A stretch of DNA of 64,000 nucleotides from Aquella oligotrophica (GTDB lineage: Bacteria; Pseudomonadota; Gammaproteobacteria; Burkholderiales; UBA11063): positions 2,604,001 through 2,668,000 of the forward strand of contig NZ_CP024847.1 in the NCBI RefSeq assembly GCF_002892535.1. Direction: 5' to 3'. The notes beneath the pieces were generated by a model. That model had not been told where the DNA came from. It saw nothing but the letters and a program-made list of their open reading frames with translations, and ran no database searches. The position numbers and the translations under genes were made by a program. Numbering within the stretch: the stretch's first letter is position 1; each line of letters starts with the position of its first letter. Positions 34,400 to 45,044 of this stretch are shown here, piece after piece.

Positions 34400-35332
34400 C
34401 TAGCTACGTAATTCACTTGGCAGGGCAAATGTCATATGCTCTTCGACAACACTCAATGATTCAGTCGTACTATAACCCAATCCACGCAAACGATTAATCA
34501 CACCCTCAACCAAAACCTCTGGCGCAGAAGCCCCAGCAGTCACTCCAACTGAACTAACCTCATTTAACCATTCGGGCTGAATCTCGTAATCAAAATCAAT
34601 CAGGTATGATTTTACCCCTAAATTCTCGGCTAGTTCTTTCAGCCGATTTGAATTAGAGCTATTTTTACTGCCAATAACAATTACTGCATCACAGCTTTCT
34701 GCCATTGCTTTTACTGCATCTTGACGATTTTGGGTGGCATAGCAGATATCTTCGTTTTTTGGCAACTTGAGATTTGGAAAAGTCTTTTTCAGCTTCTCGA
34801 TAATAGATTTAGTTTCATCTACTGATAAGGTTGTCTGAGTAACCACCGCAATTTTCTCAATATCCCGTGGAAGCTCCAAATTATCAATATCTGCTTCATG
34901 TTCGATCAAATGGATGTGATCAGTTACCTGCCCCATAGTTCCTTCGACTTCAGGGTGCCCCTTATGCCCAATCATAATGATAGTATAACCTTGGCGGTAA
35001 AGATTTCTGATTTCAACATGAACTTTACTAACTAATGGGCAAGTTGCATCAAAAATCATGGTAAGATTTTTGGATTGTGCTTCATCACGGACAGACAAAG
35101 GTACACCATGCGCCGAATAAATCAAAATACTCCCAGCAGGAACATCTTTTATATCTTCAATAAATATCGCACCACGCTCAACCAGTCCATCAACAACATA
35201 TTTATTATGAACGACTTCGTGGCGAACATAAACTGGTGCACCATACTTTTCAAGTGCTTTTTCGACAATGGTTATCGCCCGATCAACGCCAGCACAAAAA
35301 CCCCGCGGATTTGCCAAAATGATTTTTTTCAT
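34400..35332 (-). CDS. ispH: 4-hydroxy-3-methylbut-2-enyl diphosphate reductase
   Basis: Last enzyme of the MEP pathway, forming IPP and DMAPP with a 4Fe-4S cluster. Three cluster cysteines are visible in ANPRGFCAGVDRAI, FDATCPLVSKVH and NEDICYATQNRQDAV. The 310-residue protein also has the family GSKNSSNSNRL and SVGVTAGASAPE motifs. It ends the ribF-ileS-lspA-ispH unit and works in the same pathway as ispE at 7.9 kb. Its start is 2 bases after the lspA stop. Confidence 0.97.
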   Translation of the reverse strand: MKKIILANPRGFCAGVDRAITIVEKALEKYGAPVYVRHEVVHNKYVVDGLVERGAIFIEDIKDVPAGSILIYSAHGVPLSVRDEAQSKNLTMIFDATCPLVSKVHVEIRNLYRQGYTIIMIGHKGHPEVEGTMGQVTDHIHLIEHEADIDNLELPRDIEKIAVVTQTTLSVDETKSIIEKLKKTFPNLKLPKNEDICYATQNRQDAVKAMAESCDAVIVIGSKNSSNSNRLKELAENLGVKSYLIDFDYEIQPEWLNEVSSVGVTAGASAPEVLVEGVINRLRGLGYSTTESLSVVEEHMTFALPSELRS

Positions 35333-35334
35333 GG

Positions 35335-35820
35335 TTATTTCTTACTGACAAAAAGACTATCAATTATCAGTAAAGTAACTCCAACCGTAATAAAACTATC
35401 GGCAACATTAAATGCAGGCCAGTGGTGAGTACCGACATACCAATCAATAAAATCAGTTACTTTCCCGGCAACAATCCGATCAATCAGATTGCCAAGTGCA
35501 CCGCCCAGAATAAAACTGAAGGCTAACCCAGCAAGCAGATTAAATGGCTTAGTCATAATATAGTAAATCAATCCTATAGAAACCGCAATCGCAATACCAG
35601 CAAAAAAGATTTTCTGCCAGCCATTTTGGGAAGCCAAAAAGCTAAATGCAGCACCTTCATTATAAGCAAGCGTCCAATTCCAAAATGGCATTACTGGCTT
35701 CAATTGATACAATTCAAGATGCCCTCGAACTATATATTTACTTATTTGATCCAGAACAATCACTATTAGGCTAATACCCAATAGCCCCATTCGGCATGAT
35801 TTAGTCAATTCTTTTTGCAT
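35335..35820 (-). CDS. lspA: lipoprotein signal peptidase (signal peptidase II)
   Basis: Inner-membrane aspartyl protease that cleaves lipoprotein signal peptides before the lipidated Cys. The 161-residue protein has four predicted membrane spans and the catalytic aspartates in GALGNLIDRI and FNVADSFI. It would process the several lipoproteins encoded in this window (RbsB, the DUF4156-like protein, the island lipoprotein, the 140-residue protein). It is 19 bases downstream of ileS. Confidence 0.97.
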   Translation of the reverse strand: MQKELTKSCRMGLLGISLIVIVLDQISKYIVRGHLELYQLKPVMPFWNWTLAYNEGAAFSFLASQNGWQKIFFAGIAIAVSIGLIYYIMTKPFNLLAGLAFSFILGGALGNLIDRIVAGKVTDFIDWYVGTHHWPAFNVADSFITVGVTLLIIDSLFVSKK

Positions 35821-35839
35821 ATTAGAAACCTTATTTTAT

Positions 35840-38623
35840 TTAAGCAAATTTACGCAGTTCGCCATTTCCCGCAATATTTTCATGACAACGTGGACAAATC
35901 GCTGGATGCTCGGCAATTGTTCCTACTGCATCATCATAATGCCAGCAACGTTCACATTTAGGCGCATTACTCACTACCACCTCTACCTGCGTTTCTGCCG
36001 CCTCTTCAAGGTTGATTTTAGAAACCATATAGGCAAATTTGAGATCATCGCCAAGCGATGCCAAAATTGGATATAGTTTACTATCTGCTTTGATTTTTAA
36101 TTCAGCCTGCAATGAAGCACCAATTAATCCGGCAGTACGTTTATTCTCCAACTCTTTCAGAACTAAAGTTCTAAATTCTCGAATTGCAGCCCATTTTTCC
36201 AGAAGCTTACTATTATCACCAGCCAATGGCAAATTATGATGTAAATGATACAAGGTTGAATCATCTTTATCACCTGTTAGCACTTCCCATGCCTCATCAC
36301 TAGTAAAGGCAAGAATTGGTGATAACATTTGTAACAATGCTTTACTGATATGCCATAAAGCTGTTTGTGCTGAACGACGCGCATGACCATCTGCCTTAGA
36401 AGTATATAGGCGATCTTTTAGCACATCAAGATAAAAGCTACCTAGCTCTTCTGAACAGTAACTAACCATTTCCTGAATAATAAAATGGAATTGATAGCTT
36501 GGATACAGCTGGTTTACTACTTTATCTTGTAATTTATGTAAATAAGCCAAGGCATACTGATCAATTTCAAGCAGCTTATCTATACCCAGAGCATCTTTGC
36601 TATAATCAAAATCATTTAGATTAGCAAGTAGGAACCTTAAAGTATTGCGAATCCGGCGATATGATTCAGTTACCCGTTTCAATATTTCATCGGAAATAGA
36701 TAATTCACCAGAATAATCGGTTGCCGCAACCCAAAGGCGTAAAATATCCGCACCATACTTATTAATCACTTCCTGAGGTGCAACAATATTTCCTTTAGAT
36801 TTGGACATCTTATGCCCATTACCATCAACAACAAAACCATGCGTCAATAACTGTTTGTAAGGAGCACGCCCTTTAACTGCACAGCCAGTTAACATTGAAG
36901 ACTGGAACCAACCACGATGCTGATCCGAACCTTCCAGATATAAATCCGCAGGCCATTGCAACTCTTCTTTTGCATCAACCACTGTCAAATGGGTAGTCCC
37001 GGAATCAAACCAGACATCAAGAGTATCTGTGAGTTTTACGTAATTATCTAAATCTTCACCAGATAGTAGTTGCTCAGGCTTTAAATCAAACCAAGCATTG
37101 ATACCTTCGCTTTCAATCAAATCAGCTACTTGCTGAAGTAGATTATAGGTTTCTGGATGTGGCTCGCCAGTTTCTTTATGCACAAAGAAAGCAATTGGAA
37201 CACCCCAATTCCGCTGTCTTGAAACACACCAGTCAGGTCGATTTTTTATCATCGCTTCAAGCCTAGCCCTACCCCACGCTGGGAAAAAGGCAGTATCATC
37301 TACTGCTTTATTTGCTTTTTCGCGTAGTGTTAGATCATCATTGCCATGCTTATCCATCCCGATAAACCATTGTCCAGTAGTTCGGAAAATTATCTTACTT
37401 TTATGGCGCCAGCAACATGGATAGCTATGGGTAATCTTGGCAGCATTCATTAATCGCTGCTTATTCTGCAAGACTTCGATAACTTTTTCATTAGCAGCAA
37501 AAACATTCAATCCAGCAAATAGCTCAGTACTTGCTAAATAACAACCATCATCACCAACCGGATTATGTAAATCAAGATCGTATTTGGAACTAACCAAAAA
37601 GTCATCCATACCATGAGCTGGAGCGGTGTGAACCAATCCAGTACCCGCATCATCAGTTGCATGTTCACCCAATATCATCGGTACTTGACGATCATAAAAT
37701 GGATGTTCAAACTTTAATAATTCAAGCTTACTACCTTTTACAGTTGCAATTACTTGATGATGACTTCCTTCACCGTGGTAGCGCTTAATCGCATCGACTA
37801 CCAAATTTTTGGCAACAATTAAATACTTACTATTAATCGCAACCAGAGCATAATCAACTTCCGGTCCAGCACATATCGCTTGATTGGCAGGTAATGTCCA
37901 TGGTGTGGTAGTCCAGATTACTGCATAAACCTCGGCATTGTGTGGTATCTCAACTCCAAACTCTTTGGCAATCTCATGATTATCAACAGCTTTAAAGGCA
38001 ACATCGATAGCTGGCGACTCTTTATCATAATATTCTACTTCAGCTTCGGCAAGTGCTGATCCACAATCAATACACCAATAAACTGGTTTTACACCACGAA
38101 ATAAATAACCATTTTTATAAATTTCGCCCAAAACACGCACAATTCCAGCTTCAGTCTTAAATTCCATGGTTTTATATGGATTATTCCAGTCACCAAGTAC
38201 ACCAAGCCGTATAAAATCAGCTTTTTGTTGCTCTATCTGCCCATTAGCATACTCACGACATTTATTACGAAATTCACGTGGCTCCATATTTTTGCCAAAC
38301 TGCTTTTCGATATTATGCTCGATAGGCAACCCATGGCAATCCCAGCCTGGTACATAAGGAGCATCAAAGCCCGCTATGGTTTTACTACGAATGATTATGT
38401 CTTTAAGAATTTTATTGGTAGCATGTCCTATATGAAGCTGTCCATTAGCATATGGAGGTCCATCATGTAAAATAAACTTATTTCGCCCGCGACTAATTTC
38501 ACGAATTTTCTGGTAACGATTTTCTTTTACCCATTTATCCAGCATTGCTGGTTCACGCTTAGCCAAATCTCCACGCATCGGAAATGGCGTATCCAATAAG
38601 TTTACGGTATTCTTATAATCCAT
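35840..38623 (-). CDS. ileS: isoleucyl-tRNA synthetase
   Basis: Class I synthetase of 927 residues, typical for the bacterial form. The HIGH motif is in [18 protein letters not shown] is in [12 protein letters not shown], and the editing domain includes [25 protein letters not shown]. The C-terminal zinc-binding region is clear (CERCWHY...CPRCHENI). It is 10 bases downstream of ribF, the conserved order in beta- and gammaproteobacteria. Confidence 0.98.
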   Translation of the reverse strand: MDYKNTVNLLDTPFPMRGDLAKREPAMLDKWVKENRYQKIREISRGRNKFILHDGPPYANGQLHIGHATNKILKDIIIRSKTIAGFDAPYVPGWDCHGLPIEHNIEKQFGKNMEPREFRNKCREYANGQIEQQKADFIRLGVLGDWNNPYKTMEFKTEAGIVRVLGEIYKNGYLFRGVKPVYWCIDCGSALAEAEVEYYDKESPAIDVAFKAVDNHEIAKEFGVEIPHNAEVYAVIWTTTPWTLPANQAICAGPEVDYALVAINSKYLIVAKNLVVDAIKRYHGEGSHHQVIATVKGSKLELLKFEHPFYDRQVPMILGEHATDDAGTGLVHTAPAHGMDDFLVSSKYDLDLHNPVGDDGCYLASTELFAGLNVFAANEKVIEVLQNKQRLMNAAKITHSYPCCWRHKSKIIFRTTGQWFIGMDKHGNDDLTLREKANKAVDDTAFFPAWGRARLEAMIKNRPDWCVSRQRNWGVPIAFFVHKETGEPHPETYNLLQQVADLIESEGINAWFDLKPEQLLSGEDLDNYVKLTDTLDVWFDSGTTHLTVVDAKEELQWPADLYLEGSDQHRGWFQSSMLTGCAVKGRAPYKQLLTHGFVVDGNGHKMSKSKGNIVAPQEVINKYGADILRLWVAATDYSGELSISDEILKRVTESYRRIRNTLRFLLANLNDFDYSKDALGIDKLLEIDQYALAYLHKLQDKVVNQLYPSYQFHFIIQEMVSYCSEELGSFYLDVLKDRLYTSKADGHARRSAQTALWHISKALLQMLSPILAFTSDEAWEVLTGDKDDSTLYHLHHNLPLAGDNSKLLEKWAAIREFRTLVLKELENKRTAGLIGASLQAELKIKADSKLYPILASLGDDLKFAYMVSKINLEEAAETQVEVVVSNAPKCERCWHYDDAVGTIAEHPAICPRCHENIAGNGELRKFA

Positions 38624-38633
38624 TAATCATTCC

Positions 38634-39563
38634 TTAATTTGCACGAACAAAAAAATCACGTGCATCATCCATATCTTTATACATTTGTTTAAATAGGGTA
38701 TCCAGATCGTCAAACTTCAATTCTGGACGCAAATATTCAAGTATTTCAACGGTCGCAATTTTACCATATAAATCAGTATTTACATCGAGTAAATGGGTTT
38801 CTATCTTATAGACTTTACCCTCACTTACAGTTGGATTTTTACCGATATTCGTAACACCGTTATAGCGAACTCCATCGATATATACATAAGAAACATAAAT
38901 CCCCCAGAGAACTGGGCGGATTTTGCATAAATTTAGATTTATAGTTGGCATCCCAAATTTACGGGCTAGTTGATTTCCCCGTACTATCCGAGAACTATAG
39001 CGAATATTACGCCCAAGATAATCCCGAATCAAACCAAGTTGCTGCTCACTTGCCAACTCCCGAATCAAAGAACTAGATACTCTTATCTGATTATGTTTTA
39101 CTTCCGTAAACTCATCAGTAACAATACCATGACGGATTAGATCGGCAATTGTACCCCGAGCCTTGGCACCAAAACGGAAATCGTGCCCAACTATCATCTG
39201 ATCTATCTTTAGTTTTTCTTCAAGATAATCCTCGATAAACTCATCTGGACTTAGTTTTGCCATACTAGCATTAAAATGAAGAACTACTATTTCGTCAATA
39301 AGTTTAGATTCAGCAAGAATCATCACTTTATCACGCAAAAGGCTAATCCTTGGCGTACGGATAGTTCCACTTTGATCTGCAAAATACTCATGAGGAAGAG
39401 TATCAAAAGTAATTACCATACTCCTAGCATTCTCAGCCTTGGCAACCGCATTTAATTTCTCGATTAACTGCCAATGTCCGCGATGCATACCATCAAAATT
39501 ACCAATAGTGGCAATGGTCTTCTGCTGCTTTTGTTTGGCTTCAGTGATTTTTAAACGTAACAT
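38634..39563 (-). CDS. ribF: bifunctional riboflavin kinase / FAD synthetase
   Basis: Converts riboflavin to FMN and then FAD. With the start at 39563 (MLRLKITEAKQ) it has 309 residues, the usual size; an in-frame upstream start at 39611 would run through the upstream terminator and is not preferred. The adenylyltransferase domain shows TIGNFDGMHRGHW and GHDFRFGAKARG; the kinase domain shows GMPTINL. First gene of the ileS-lspA-ispH unit. Confidence 0.96.
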   Translation of the reverse strand: MLRLKITEAKQKQQKTIATIGNFDGMHRGHWQLIEKLNAVAKAENARSMVITFDTLPHEYFADQSGTIRTPRISLLRDKVMILAESKLIDEIVVLHFNASMAKLSPDEFIEDYLEEKLKIDQMIVGHDFRFGAKARGTIADLIRHGIVTDEFTEVKHNQIRVSSSLIRELASEQQLGLIRDYLGRNIRYSSRIVRGNQLARKFGMPTINLNLCKIRPVLWGIYVSYVYIDGVRYNGVTNIGKNPTVSEGKVYKIETHLLDVNTDLYGKIATVEILEYLRPELKFDDLDTLFKQMYKDMDDARDFFVRAN

Positions 39564-39578
39564 ATAAACTCTGGCAAT

Positions 39579-39604
39579 AAAAAATCCCACACAAGAGTGC
39601 GGGA
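39579..39604 (-). terminator. terminator of the OmpA-domain protein gene
   Basis: On the minus strand TCCCGCAC pairs with GTGTGGGA (one mismatch), followed by six T. It lies 20 bases after the OmpA-domain gene stop and just before ribF. Confidence 0.85.
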
Positions 39605-39623
39605 CATTCACAAAAAGTATTAG

Positions 39624-40373
39624 TTATTCGACGGGAACTTCTTCCTGTTTAGTCTGTTCAACTGAGATTTCAACTCGCCGATCAGGTGCTGCACAAGCAA
39701 CCAGTTCAGCATGTTTTTGCTCAAATTTCTTCAACTCTTCATCCATTTTTTTACGCTCTTCTTTAGGCTGAGTCTTCTCACGAGCAGTAATTGAATTGAT
39801 TTTATCAATATCATCTTTACCATACTTCTTGAAACACTCAGGAGAAGCCGTAGCATTTTTCATCCCCATGCCTTCAGCCACAATTGTATCAGGATTAAGC
39901 CCACCATGCTCCACGAAATAACTCTTTATTGCGTCAGCACGCTCCTGAGATAGCCGCTGATTATAATCCACTCCACCAATCATATCAGTATAACCACGAA
40001 TGGTAATAGAATGAATTGCGGCGGAAGATTTAGCCAAATTCTCCAGAAATGCGCCTAGTTTGGCCTGACCTGCAACAGACAATTCAGGGCTATTAAAACT
40101 AAATAACTGTGTATCAGACTCCATAAATGAGGTCATCTTAGTAACATACTTCTTCTCTTCAGGCTTTTCCGGAGCTTCACCACATTCCTCAATACCATTA
40201 GCCGCCACCCAGTATGCCGTGTGTAAGCACTGCCGATATGAAGTCTTTACAACCGTTGACCCAGATGCAGGAGAATAAACGTATCCTGCAGGTGGCATAT
40301 TATCTGCATTACTAGCTGCTATTCCACCCAATAGTAACAACGGCATTACCAATAAGACTTTTGCCTTTAACAT
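39624..40373 (-). CDS. OmpA C-terminal-domain protein, RmpM-like
   Basis: An exported peptidoglycan-binding protein of 249 residues. A signal peptide (MLKAKVLLVMPLLLLGGIAASNA|DN) comes first, then a short linker and the OmpA domain with ITIRGYTDMIGGVDYNQRLSQERADAIKSYF and the late PDRRVEISVE arginine motif that binds diaminopimelate. There is a charged insertion (TQPKEERKKMDEELKKFEQKHAEL). No beta-barrel is present, so it resembles neisserial RmpM/class 4 proteins that tie porins to the cell wall. Confidence 0.9.
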   Translation of the reverse strand: MLKAKVLLVMPLLLLGGIAASNADNMPPAGYVYSPASGSTVVKTSYRQCLHTAYWVAANGIEECGEAPEKPEEKKYVTKMTSFMESDTQLFSFNSPELSVAGQAKLGAFLENLAKSSAAIHSITIRGYTDMIGGVDYNQRLSQERADAIKSYFVEHGGLNPDTIVAEGMGMKNATASPECFKKYGKDDIDKINSITAREKTQPKEERKKMDEELKKFEQKHAELVACAAPDRRVEISVEQTKQEEVPVE

Positions 40374-40442
40374 CGCCTTCCCCGCATTGTAAATTATGTT
40401 CTAACTCCCTCAATTATACACAATTGATGAATATTGCCGCAA

Positions 40443-41117
40443 TTAAGAGTTAAATATTTGCCCTAACCAATTCGCTATTGTTACAACCTCTTCATAACAT
40501 ACACTATGCGGCATTGGATACTCGAACCACTGATAATTAACATCAAGCGATTGTAAATACTTAACTGCCTCTTTAGCATAGGCTATGCTAACAACAGGGT
40601 CTTGCTGCCCATGACAGATTAAAAAAGGCATCTTTAATTTATGTTGGATTTTGGCAACATCTATCAAGGAAGTATCTGGTAGATATGCCGATAAAACCAT
40701 AATTCCAGCAAAATTATAATCGAGCCCCAAACCAGTATAATATGCCATCACACCACCCTGAGAAAACCCAGCAACAACGATTTCCTCTGGCTTAAATCCT
40801 TCTTTTATTAAACCCTCGATTAATAGATGAATCCGCTCCCGATTTTCGAGTATTCCGGCAGAATCAACTTCTCGAGTTAAACTGCTAAAATCAGTTATAT
40901 CATACCAAGCGCGCATCTGGTAGCCATTATTGATTGTCACTGGAATAATTGGCGCATTCGGAAAGACAAATTTTAATGAAAAAGGTAAGCGTAATTCCTC
41001 AACTATTGGCACAAAATCATTATAATCTGCACCCAAACCATGCATCCAGATGACTGCGCCAACGGGCTTTACATCTGGTTTATTTAATACAACTTTTGTT
41101 TCTAATTTATTACTCAT
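40443..41117 (-). CDS. carboxylesterase / phospholipase, alpha/beta-hydrolase fold
   Basis: A 224-residue enzyme of the acyl-protein-thioesterase/carboxylesterase family. The oxyanion HGLG motif is in AVIWMHGLGADYNDF, the nucleophile elbow is VAGFSQGGVMAYY, the Asp is in CHGQQDPVVS and the His in PMPHSVCYEE, so the Ser-Asp-His triad is complete. No signal peptide, so it is cytoplasmic. The natural ester substrate is unknown. Confidence 0.92.
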   Translation of the reverse strand: MSNKLETKVVLNKPDVKPVGAVIWMHGLGADYNDFVPIVEELRLPFSLKFVFPNAPIIPVTINNGYQMRAWYDITDFSSLTREVDSAGILENRERIHLLIEGLIKEGFKPEEIVVAGFSQGGVMAYYTGLGLDYNFAGIMVLSAYLPDTSLIDVAKIQHKLKMPFLICHGQQDPVVSIAYAKEAVKYLQSLDVNYQWFEYPMPHSVCYEEVVTIANWLGQIFNS

Positions 41118-41262
41118 TAATTTTAACCTTTATAATATGTAATTGCTCATATTGATAAGCCATGTAATTGCCGGAATATGAAGCAAGAGTATGGCCGCAG
41201 TGTACAAACGTACATAAGGAACCTTGCAGCATAGCTATTGCGAAATAGTCCTAGTAGTTACT

Positions 41263-41367
41263 ATACTCAATCAGATTGAAGATTCATGGTAGGCGCGAGC
41301 GACGAAGCCTACAAGTAGTAAGTAAGAAGCGAAGCAACAACCCAGTAACTTCAAACAGTTTGAGTAT
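41263..41367. repeat. GC-richer palindromic element at the hemL 3' end
   Basis: Imperfect 19-bp inverted repeats (41263-41281 and 41349-41367, 16 of 19 matching) flank about 67 bases that include the hairpin GTAGGC (41289-41294) with GCCTAC (41307-41312). The hemL stop codon (41351-41353) is inside the right repeat. The neighbouring 41150-41262 also contains small palindromes (AAGGAACCTT, CTATTGCGAAATAG) and is more GC-rich than other gaps. It resembles a REP or miniature mobile element; no second copy is seen in this window. Confidence 0.5.
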
Positions 41368-42643
41368 ATAATATCTTGAATACATCACGAGCTATTGCAA
41401 GTGTTTTATCAATTACTCGACTATCATGAACAGCGGAAATAAAACCAGCTTCATACATGCTCGGAGCAAAAAACACTCCCCGATCAAGCATTAGATGAAA
41501 AAAGCGGTTAAATAATTCCTGATTTCCTTCTTTAACTTCAGCAAAACTTTGTGGCACTCGATCAGAAAAGTAAAAACCAAACATCCCACCAACAGAGTCC
41601 ACACTAAGACTAATGCCCTCTTCATTGGCAATCTTCTTTAAGCCATCCATTAGTAACGATGCACTATTAGCCAATCTTAAATAAAAGTCCTGTTGTTGAA
41701 TCAGATCCAGCACCGCAAGTCCGGCAGTCACAGCAACCGGATTACCCGAAAGCGTTCCTGCCTGATAAACACCACCGATAGGCGCGAGACAATCCATAAT
41801 CTCTGCCTTACCACCAAAACCAGCAAGAGGCATTCCGCCACCAATTACTTTACCAACTGTAGTCAGATCCGGTTTAATTCCAAGAAGTTGCTGCGCTCCA
41901 CCAAGAGCAACCCGAAAACCAGTCATAACCTCATCAAAAACCAACACTGTTCCATTTTTAGTACATAATTCACGTAGCTGCTGGATAAATTCAGAAGTAG
42001 GACGAACCAGATTCATATTCCCGGCAAAAGGCTCGATTACAACAGCAGCGATCGCTTCTGGATACACCCGGAAAGCCTCGACTAATTGCTCAGTATCATT
42101 ATACTCAAGCACCAATGTATGACGAACAGCTTCTTCGGGAACACCACTACTACTTGGATTACCAAAAGTCTGTAAACCCGAGCCAGCCTTAATCAATAGA
42201 CTATCACTATGCCCATGGTAACAACCATTAAATTTGATTATATAATTACGCCGAGTGTAACCGCGAGCCAAGCGAATTGCCGACATTACCGCTTCCGTTC
42301 CAGAACTTACTAAGCGAAATTTGTCAATACTTGGTACCAATTCACATATTTTCTTGGCAAAAACCACCTCCAGCTCTGTTGGCGTCCCATAAGAAAAGCC
42401 ATTGGCTAAAGCTTCAGTAACTCTAGCAATGACAGTTTTATTGGCATGACCAACAATATTAGCTCCCCACGAGCAAACATAATCGATATATTCTTTACCT
42501 TCAATATCAAAAAGACTACTTCCTTCTGCTCGAGCGGTAAAAAATGGTGTCCCACCAACCGAATTAAACGAGCGTACCGGAGAATTTACTCCCCCCGGAA
42601 TACATAACTTCGCTTGCTCAAAAAGCTCTTTATTTGTTAACAT
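41351..42643 (-). CDS. hemL: glutamate-1-semialdehyde 2,1-aminomutase
   Basis: PLP enzyme of tetrapyrrole synthesis that forms 5-aminolevulinate. With the start at 42643 ([24 protein letters not shown]) it has 430 residues, the normal size; the upstream frame overlaps the helicase gene. The PLP lysine is in [18 protein letters not shown], and [16 protein letters not shown] and NGCYHGHSD are family motifs. The start is 7 bases after the upstream helicase stop. The 3' end lies in a palindromic element. Confidence 0.97.
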   Translation of the reverse strand: MLTNKELFEQAKLCIPGGVNSPVRSFNSVGGTPFFTARAEGSSLFDIEGKEYIDYVCSWGANIVGHANKTVIARVTEALANGFSYGTPTELEVVFAKKICELVPSIDKFRLVSSGTEAVMSAIRLARGYTRRNYIIKFNGCYHGHSDSLLIKAGSGLQTFGNPSSSGVPEEAVRHTLVLEYNDTEQLVEAFRVYPEAIAAVVIEPFAGNMNLVRPTSEFIQQLRELCTKNGTVLVFDEVMTGFRVALGGAQQLLGIKPDLTTVGKVIGGGMPLAGFGGKAEIMDCLAPIGGVYQAGTLSGNPVAVTAGLAVLDLIQQQDFYLRLANSASLLMDGLKKIANEEGISLSVDSVGGMFGFYFSDRVPQSFAEVKEGNQELFNRFFHLMLDRGVFFAPSMYEAGFISAVHDSRVIDKTLAIARDVFKILYTQTV

Positions 42644-42650
42644 TTTTCTT

Positions 42651-44855
42651 TTAAACTTTCTCAATATTTGCAATATTTAAATCCAGTGTTTTTTTACCAA
42701 TTCCGATAAAAAATATCTCAGCAGTCATTTTTTTGCCATCTGCATTTAGGCGAAGAATTTTACCATTGCCAAACTTGGCATGTTTTATCATATCACCGAT
42801 TTTGAGAGTAACATCACTGTCTTTCAAAGATACTCGCGAGGTTTTTGTCTCTGGGTGTTCAAATTCAGCACGTGAGTTTCGCATTCCACTATAATTACTC
42901 TCTGCTGGGTCATAATAACCAGACAACTCACTATAGCCGATTTTACTTACTCCAGAAATATTCTTGATTAACTCTGCCGGAATTTCATTAACAAATCTGG
43001 AAATAGGTGCAGCCAGTCGCTTACCCCACATTAGGCGACTACATGCACGCATGAGGTAGAGCTTTTCTTTAGCCCGGGTGATTGCAACATACATCAAACG
43101 GCGCTCTTCTTCGACTTCTTTCAGATTATTTAAGCAATTCTCATGCGGAAATAAACCATCTTCCAAACCAACGACAAAAACTACTTTAAACTCAAGCCCT
43201 TTAGCAGCGTGAACCGTCATTAACTGAACCGCAGAATCATAGCTATTTGCCTGATTATCACCTGATTCAAGTACTGCATGTGCCAAAAATTCAACCAGCG
43301 GATTAGTTGTATCTTCAGCTTGAAAACCAGTAACAGCCGAGATCAGCTCATTTAGATTCTCAATACGCTCTTCGCCTTCTTTAGGATCATTCTCATAATG
43401 TTCGCGAATACCACTAGTTTCAATAACATAGCTAATAGTCTCCGCAAGATTAAGCACCTTGCTTTCTATCTGCATCAACCTTATCAAATCAGTAAATTTG
43501 CTAAGTGATACTTTAAGTTTACCAGTTAATTCATCCACAGTATCAAAAAGAGAACGCTTTAACTGAGTAGCAGTTTCCTGTAATTGTTCAATCGTTCGTG
43601 GGCCAATCCCTCTAGCTGGAAAATTAACTACGCGCAAAAATGCTTCATTATCGCTCGGATTAATAATCAAACGTAAATAGGCAAGTACTCGCTTGATTTC
43701 TTGTCGGTCAAAAAAGCGTAAGCCTCCATAAACCCGATAAGCAATCCCACGATTATAAAGATGTTGTTCAAAAACCCGTGATTGGGCATTGGAACGATAC
43801 AAAATCGCAATCTCATTTAGCTCAATTCCAGCATTATGCAACTGGCGAATCTCATCAATCACATAATAAGCCTCATCCTCTTCAGTATATCCTTCATAAA
43901 GGCGAATTTTTTCATCATGACGATTTTCCGTCCAAAGCTTCTTACCAATCCGCTCAGAGTTATTATCAATAACCGCATTGGCAGCATCAAGAATTACTTG
44001 GGTAGAACGATAATTTTGCTCAAGTCTGATTGGCTCAGTTACCTGAAAATCACGTAAAAAAGCATGCATATTGGCAACTTTGGCACCACGAAATGAGTAT
44101 ATTGATTGATCATCATCACCAACCGCAAAAATCATAGTCCTTTCACCGACTAGCTGATGAAGCCATTTATACTGTAAAACATTGGTATCCTGAAACTCAT
44201 CAACCAAGATATGCTTAAACTGCTGCCGATAGCGGTTTAATAACGGTAGATTCATGCTTAATAACTCATAACTCCTGAGTAATAACTCGGTAAAATCAAC
44301 TAAACCATCGCGATTACAATTTTCTTCATATAAAAGATACAAATCTATCAGAATCTTGTTTTTCAAATTATCAGGAGAAAGCTCACTAGCACGGATCCCC
44401 TGCTCTTTTTGGTAATTGATAAAACCCTGTACTTCTTTTGCCGGATAACGATCTTCATCAATATTATTGTGCTTGATTAAGCGCTTAATCAATGACTGTT
44501 GATCTTGGGAATCCAAAATCTGAAATCCGCTTGGCAATCCAGCTTCCTGATAATGAAGGCGCAATAGTCGTAGTGCGATTGAATGAAAAGTACCTACCCA
44601 CATGTATTTGGTATCAATATGAAGTATACTTCCGATTCGATGAAGCATTTCTTTAGCGGCTTTATTGGTAAACGTCACCGCAAGAACTTCACTAACCCCA
44701 ATCTGAGCATTTTTTATTAACCATGCAATACGGGTTGTAAGGACTTTAGTTTTACCACTCCCAGCACCAGCAAGGACAAGCAAAGAGCCACTGGTATAAG
44801 TAACAGCTTGAAGTTGCGCATCATTTAGATTATTTAGTAAAGACTGTTCATTCAT
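42651..44855 (-). CDS. uvrD: UvrD/Rep-family DNA helicase
   Basis: Superfamily 1A 3'-5' helicase of 734 residues. Motif Q and I are in [27 protein letters not shown], motif Ia in [12 protein letters not shown], motif II is VDEFQDTN, motif [16 protein letters not shown], motif IV near EQNYRST, motif [11 protein letters not shown] and motif [12 protein letters not shown]. The C-terminal [19 protein letters not shown] Tudor-like segment is shared with UvrD/PcrA and favours UvrD over Rep. Acts in nucleotide excision and mismatch repair. Confidence 0.94.
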   Translation of the reverse strand: MNEQSLLNNLNDAQLQAVTYTSGSLLVLAGAGSGKTKVLTTRIAWLIKNAQIGVSEVLAVTFTNKAAKEMLHRIGSILHIDTKYMWVGTFHSIALRLLRLHYQEAGLPSGFQILDSQDQQSLIKRLIKHNNIDEDRYPAKEVQGFINYQKEQGIRASELSPDNLKNKILIDLYLLYEENCNRDGLVDFTELLLRSYELLSMNLPLLNRYRQQFKHILVDEFQDTNVLQYKWLHQLVGERTMIFAVGDDDQSIYSFRGAKVANMHAFLRDFQVTEPIRLEQNYRSTQVILDAANAVIDNNSERIGKKLWTENRHDEKIRLYEGYTEEDEAYYVIDEIRQLHNAGIELNEIAILYRSNAQSRVFEQHLYNRGIAYRVYGGLRFFDRQEIKRVLAYLRLIINPSDNEAFLRVVNFPARGIGPRTIEQLQETATQLKRSLFDTVDELTGKLKVSLSKFTDLIRLMQIESKVLNLAETISYVIETSGIREHYENDPKEGEERIENLNELISAVTGFQAEDTTNPLVEFLAHAVLESGDNQANSYDSAVQLMTVHAAKGLEFKVVFVVGLEDGLFPHENCLNNLKEVEEERRLMYVAITRAKEKLYLMRACSRLMWGKRLAAPISRFVNEIPAELIKNISGVSKIGYSELSGYYDPAESNYSGMRNSRAEFEHPETKTSRVSLKDSDVTLKIGDMIKHAKFGNGKILRLNADGKKMTAEIFFIGIGKKTLDLNIANIEKV

Positions 44856-45044
44856 TAAAATTTGACCAATTAATATAGTATGTGATTATTTTTCTTCATA
44901 ATTATCAATTATTTTAACATAATAAACCCATCAAATCCTGCCGAACTCTCATTTTAATATCTGGATTTGTGCAATGCATGTATTATTTAATGAACCTATC
45001 CCCTTACAATACCGTAATAACAATAATTTAACAAAGGCTTTATA

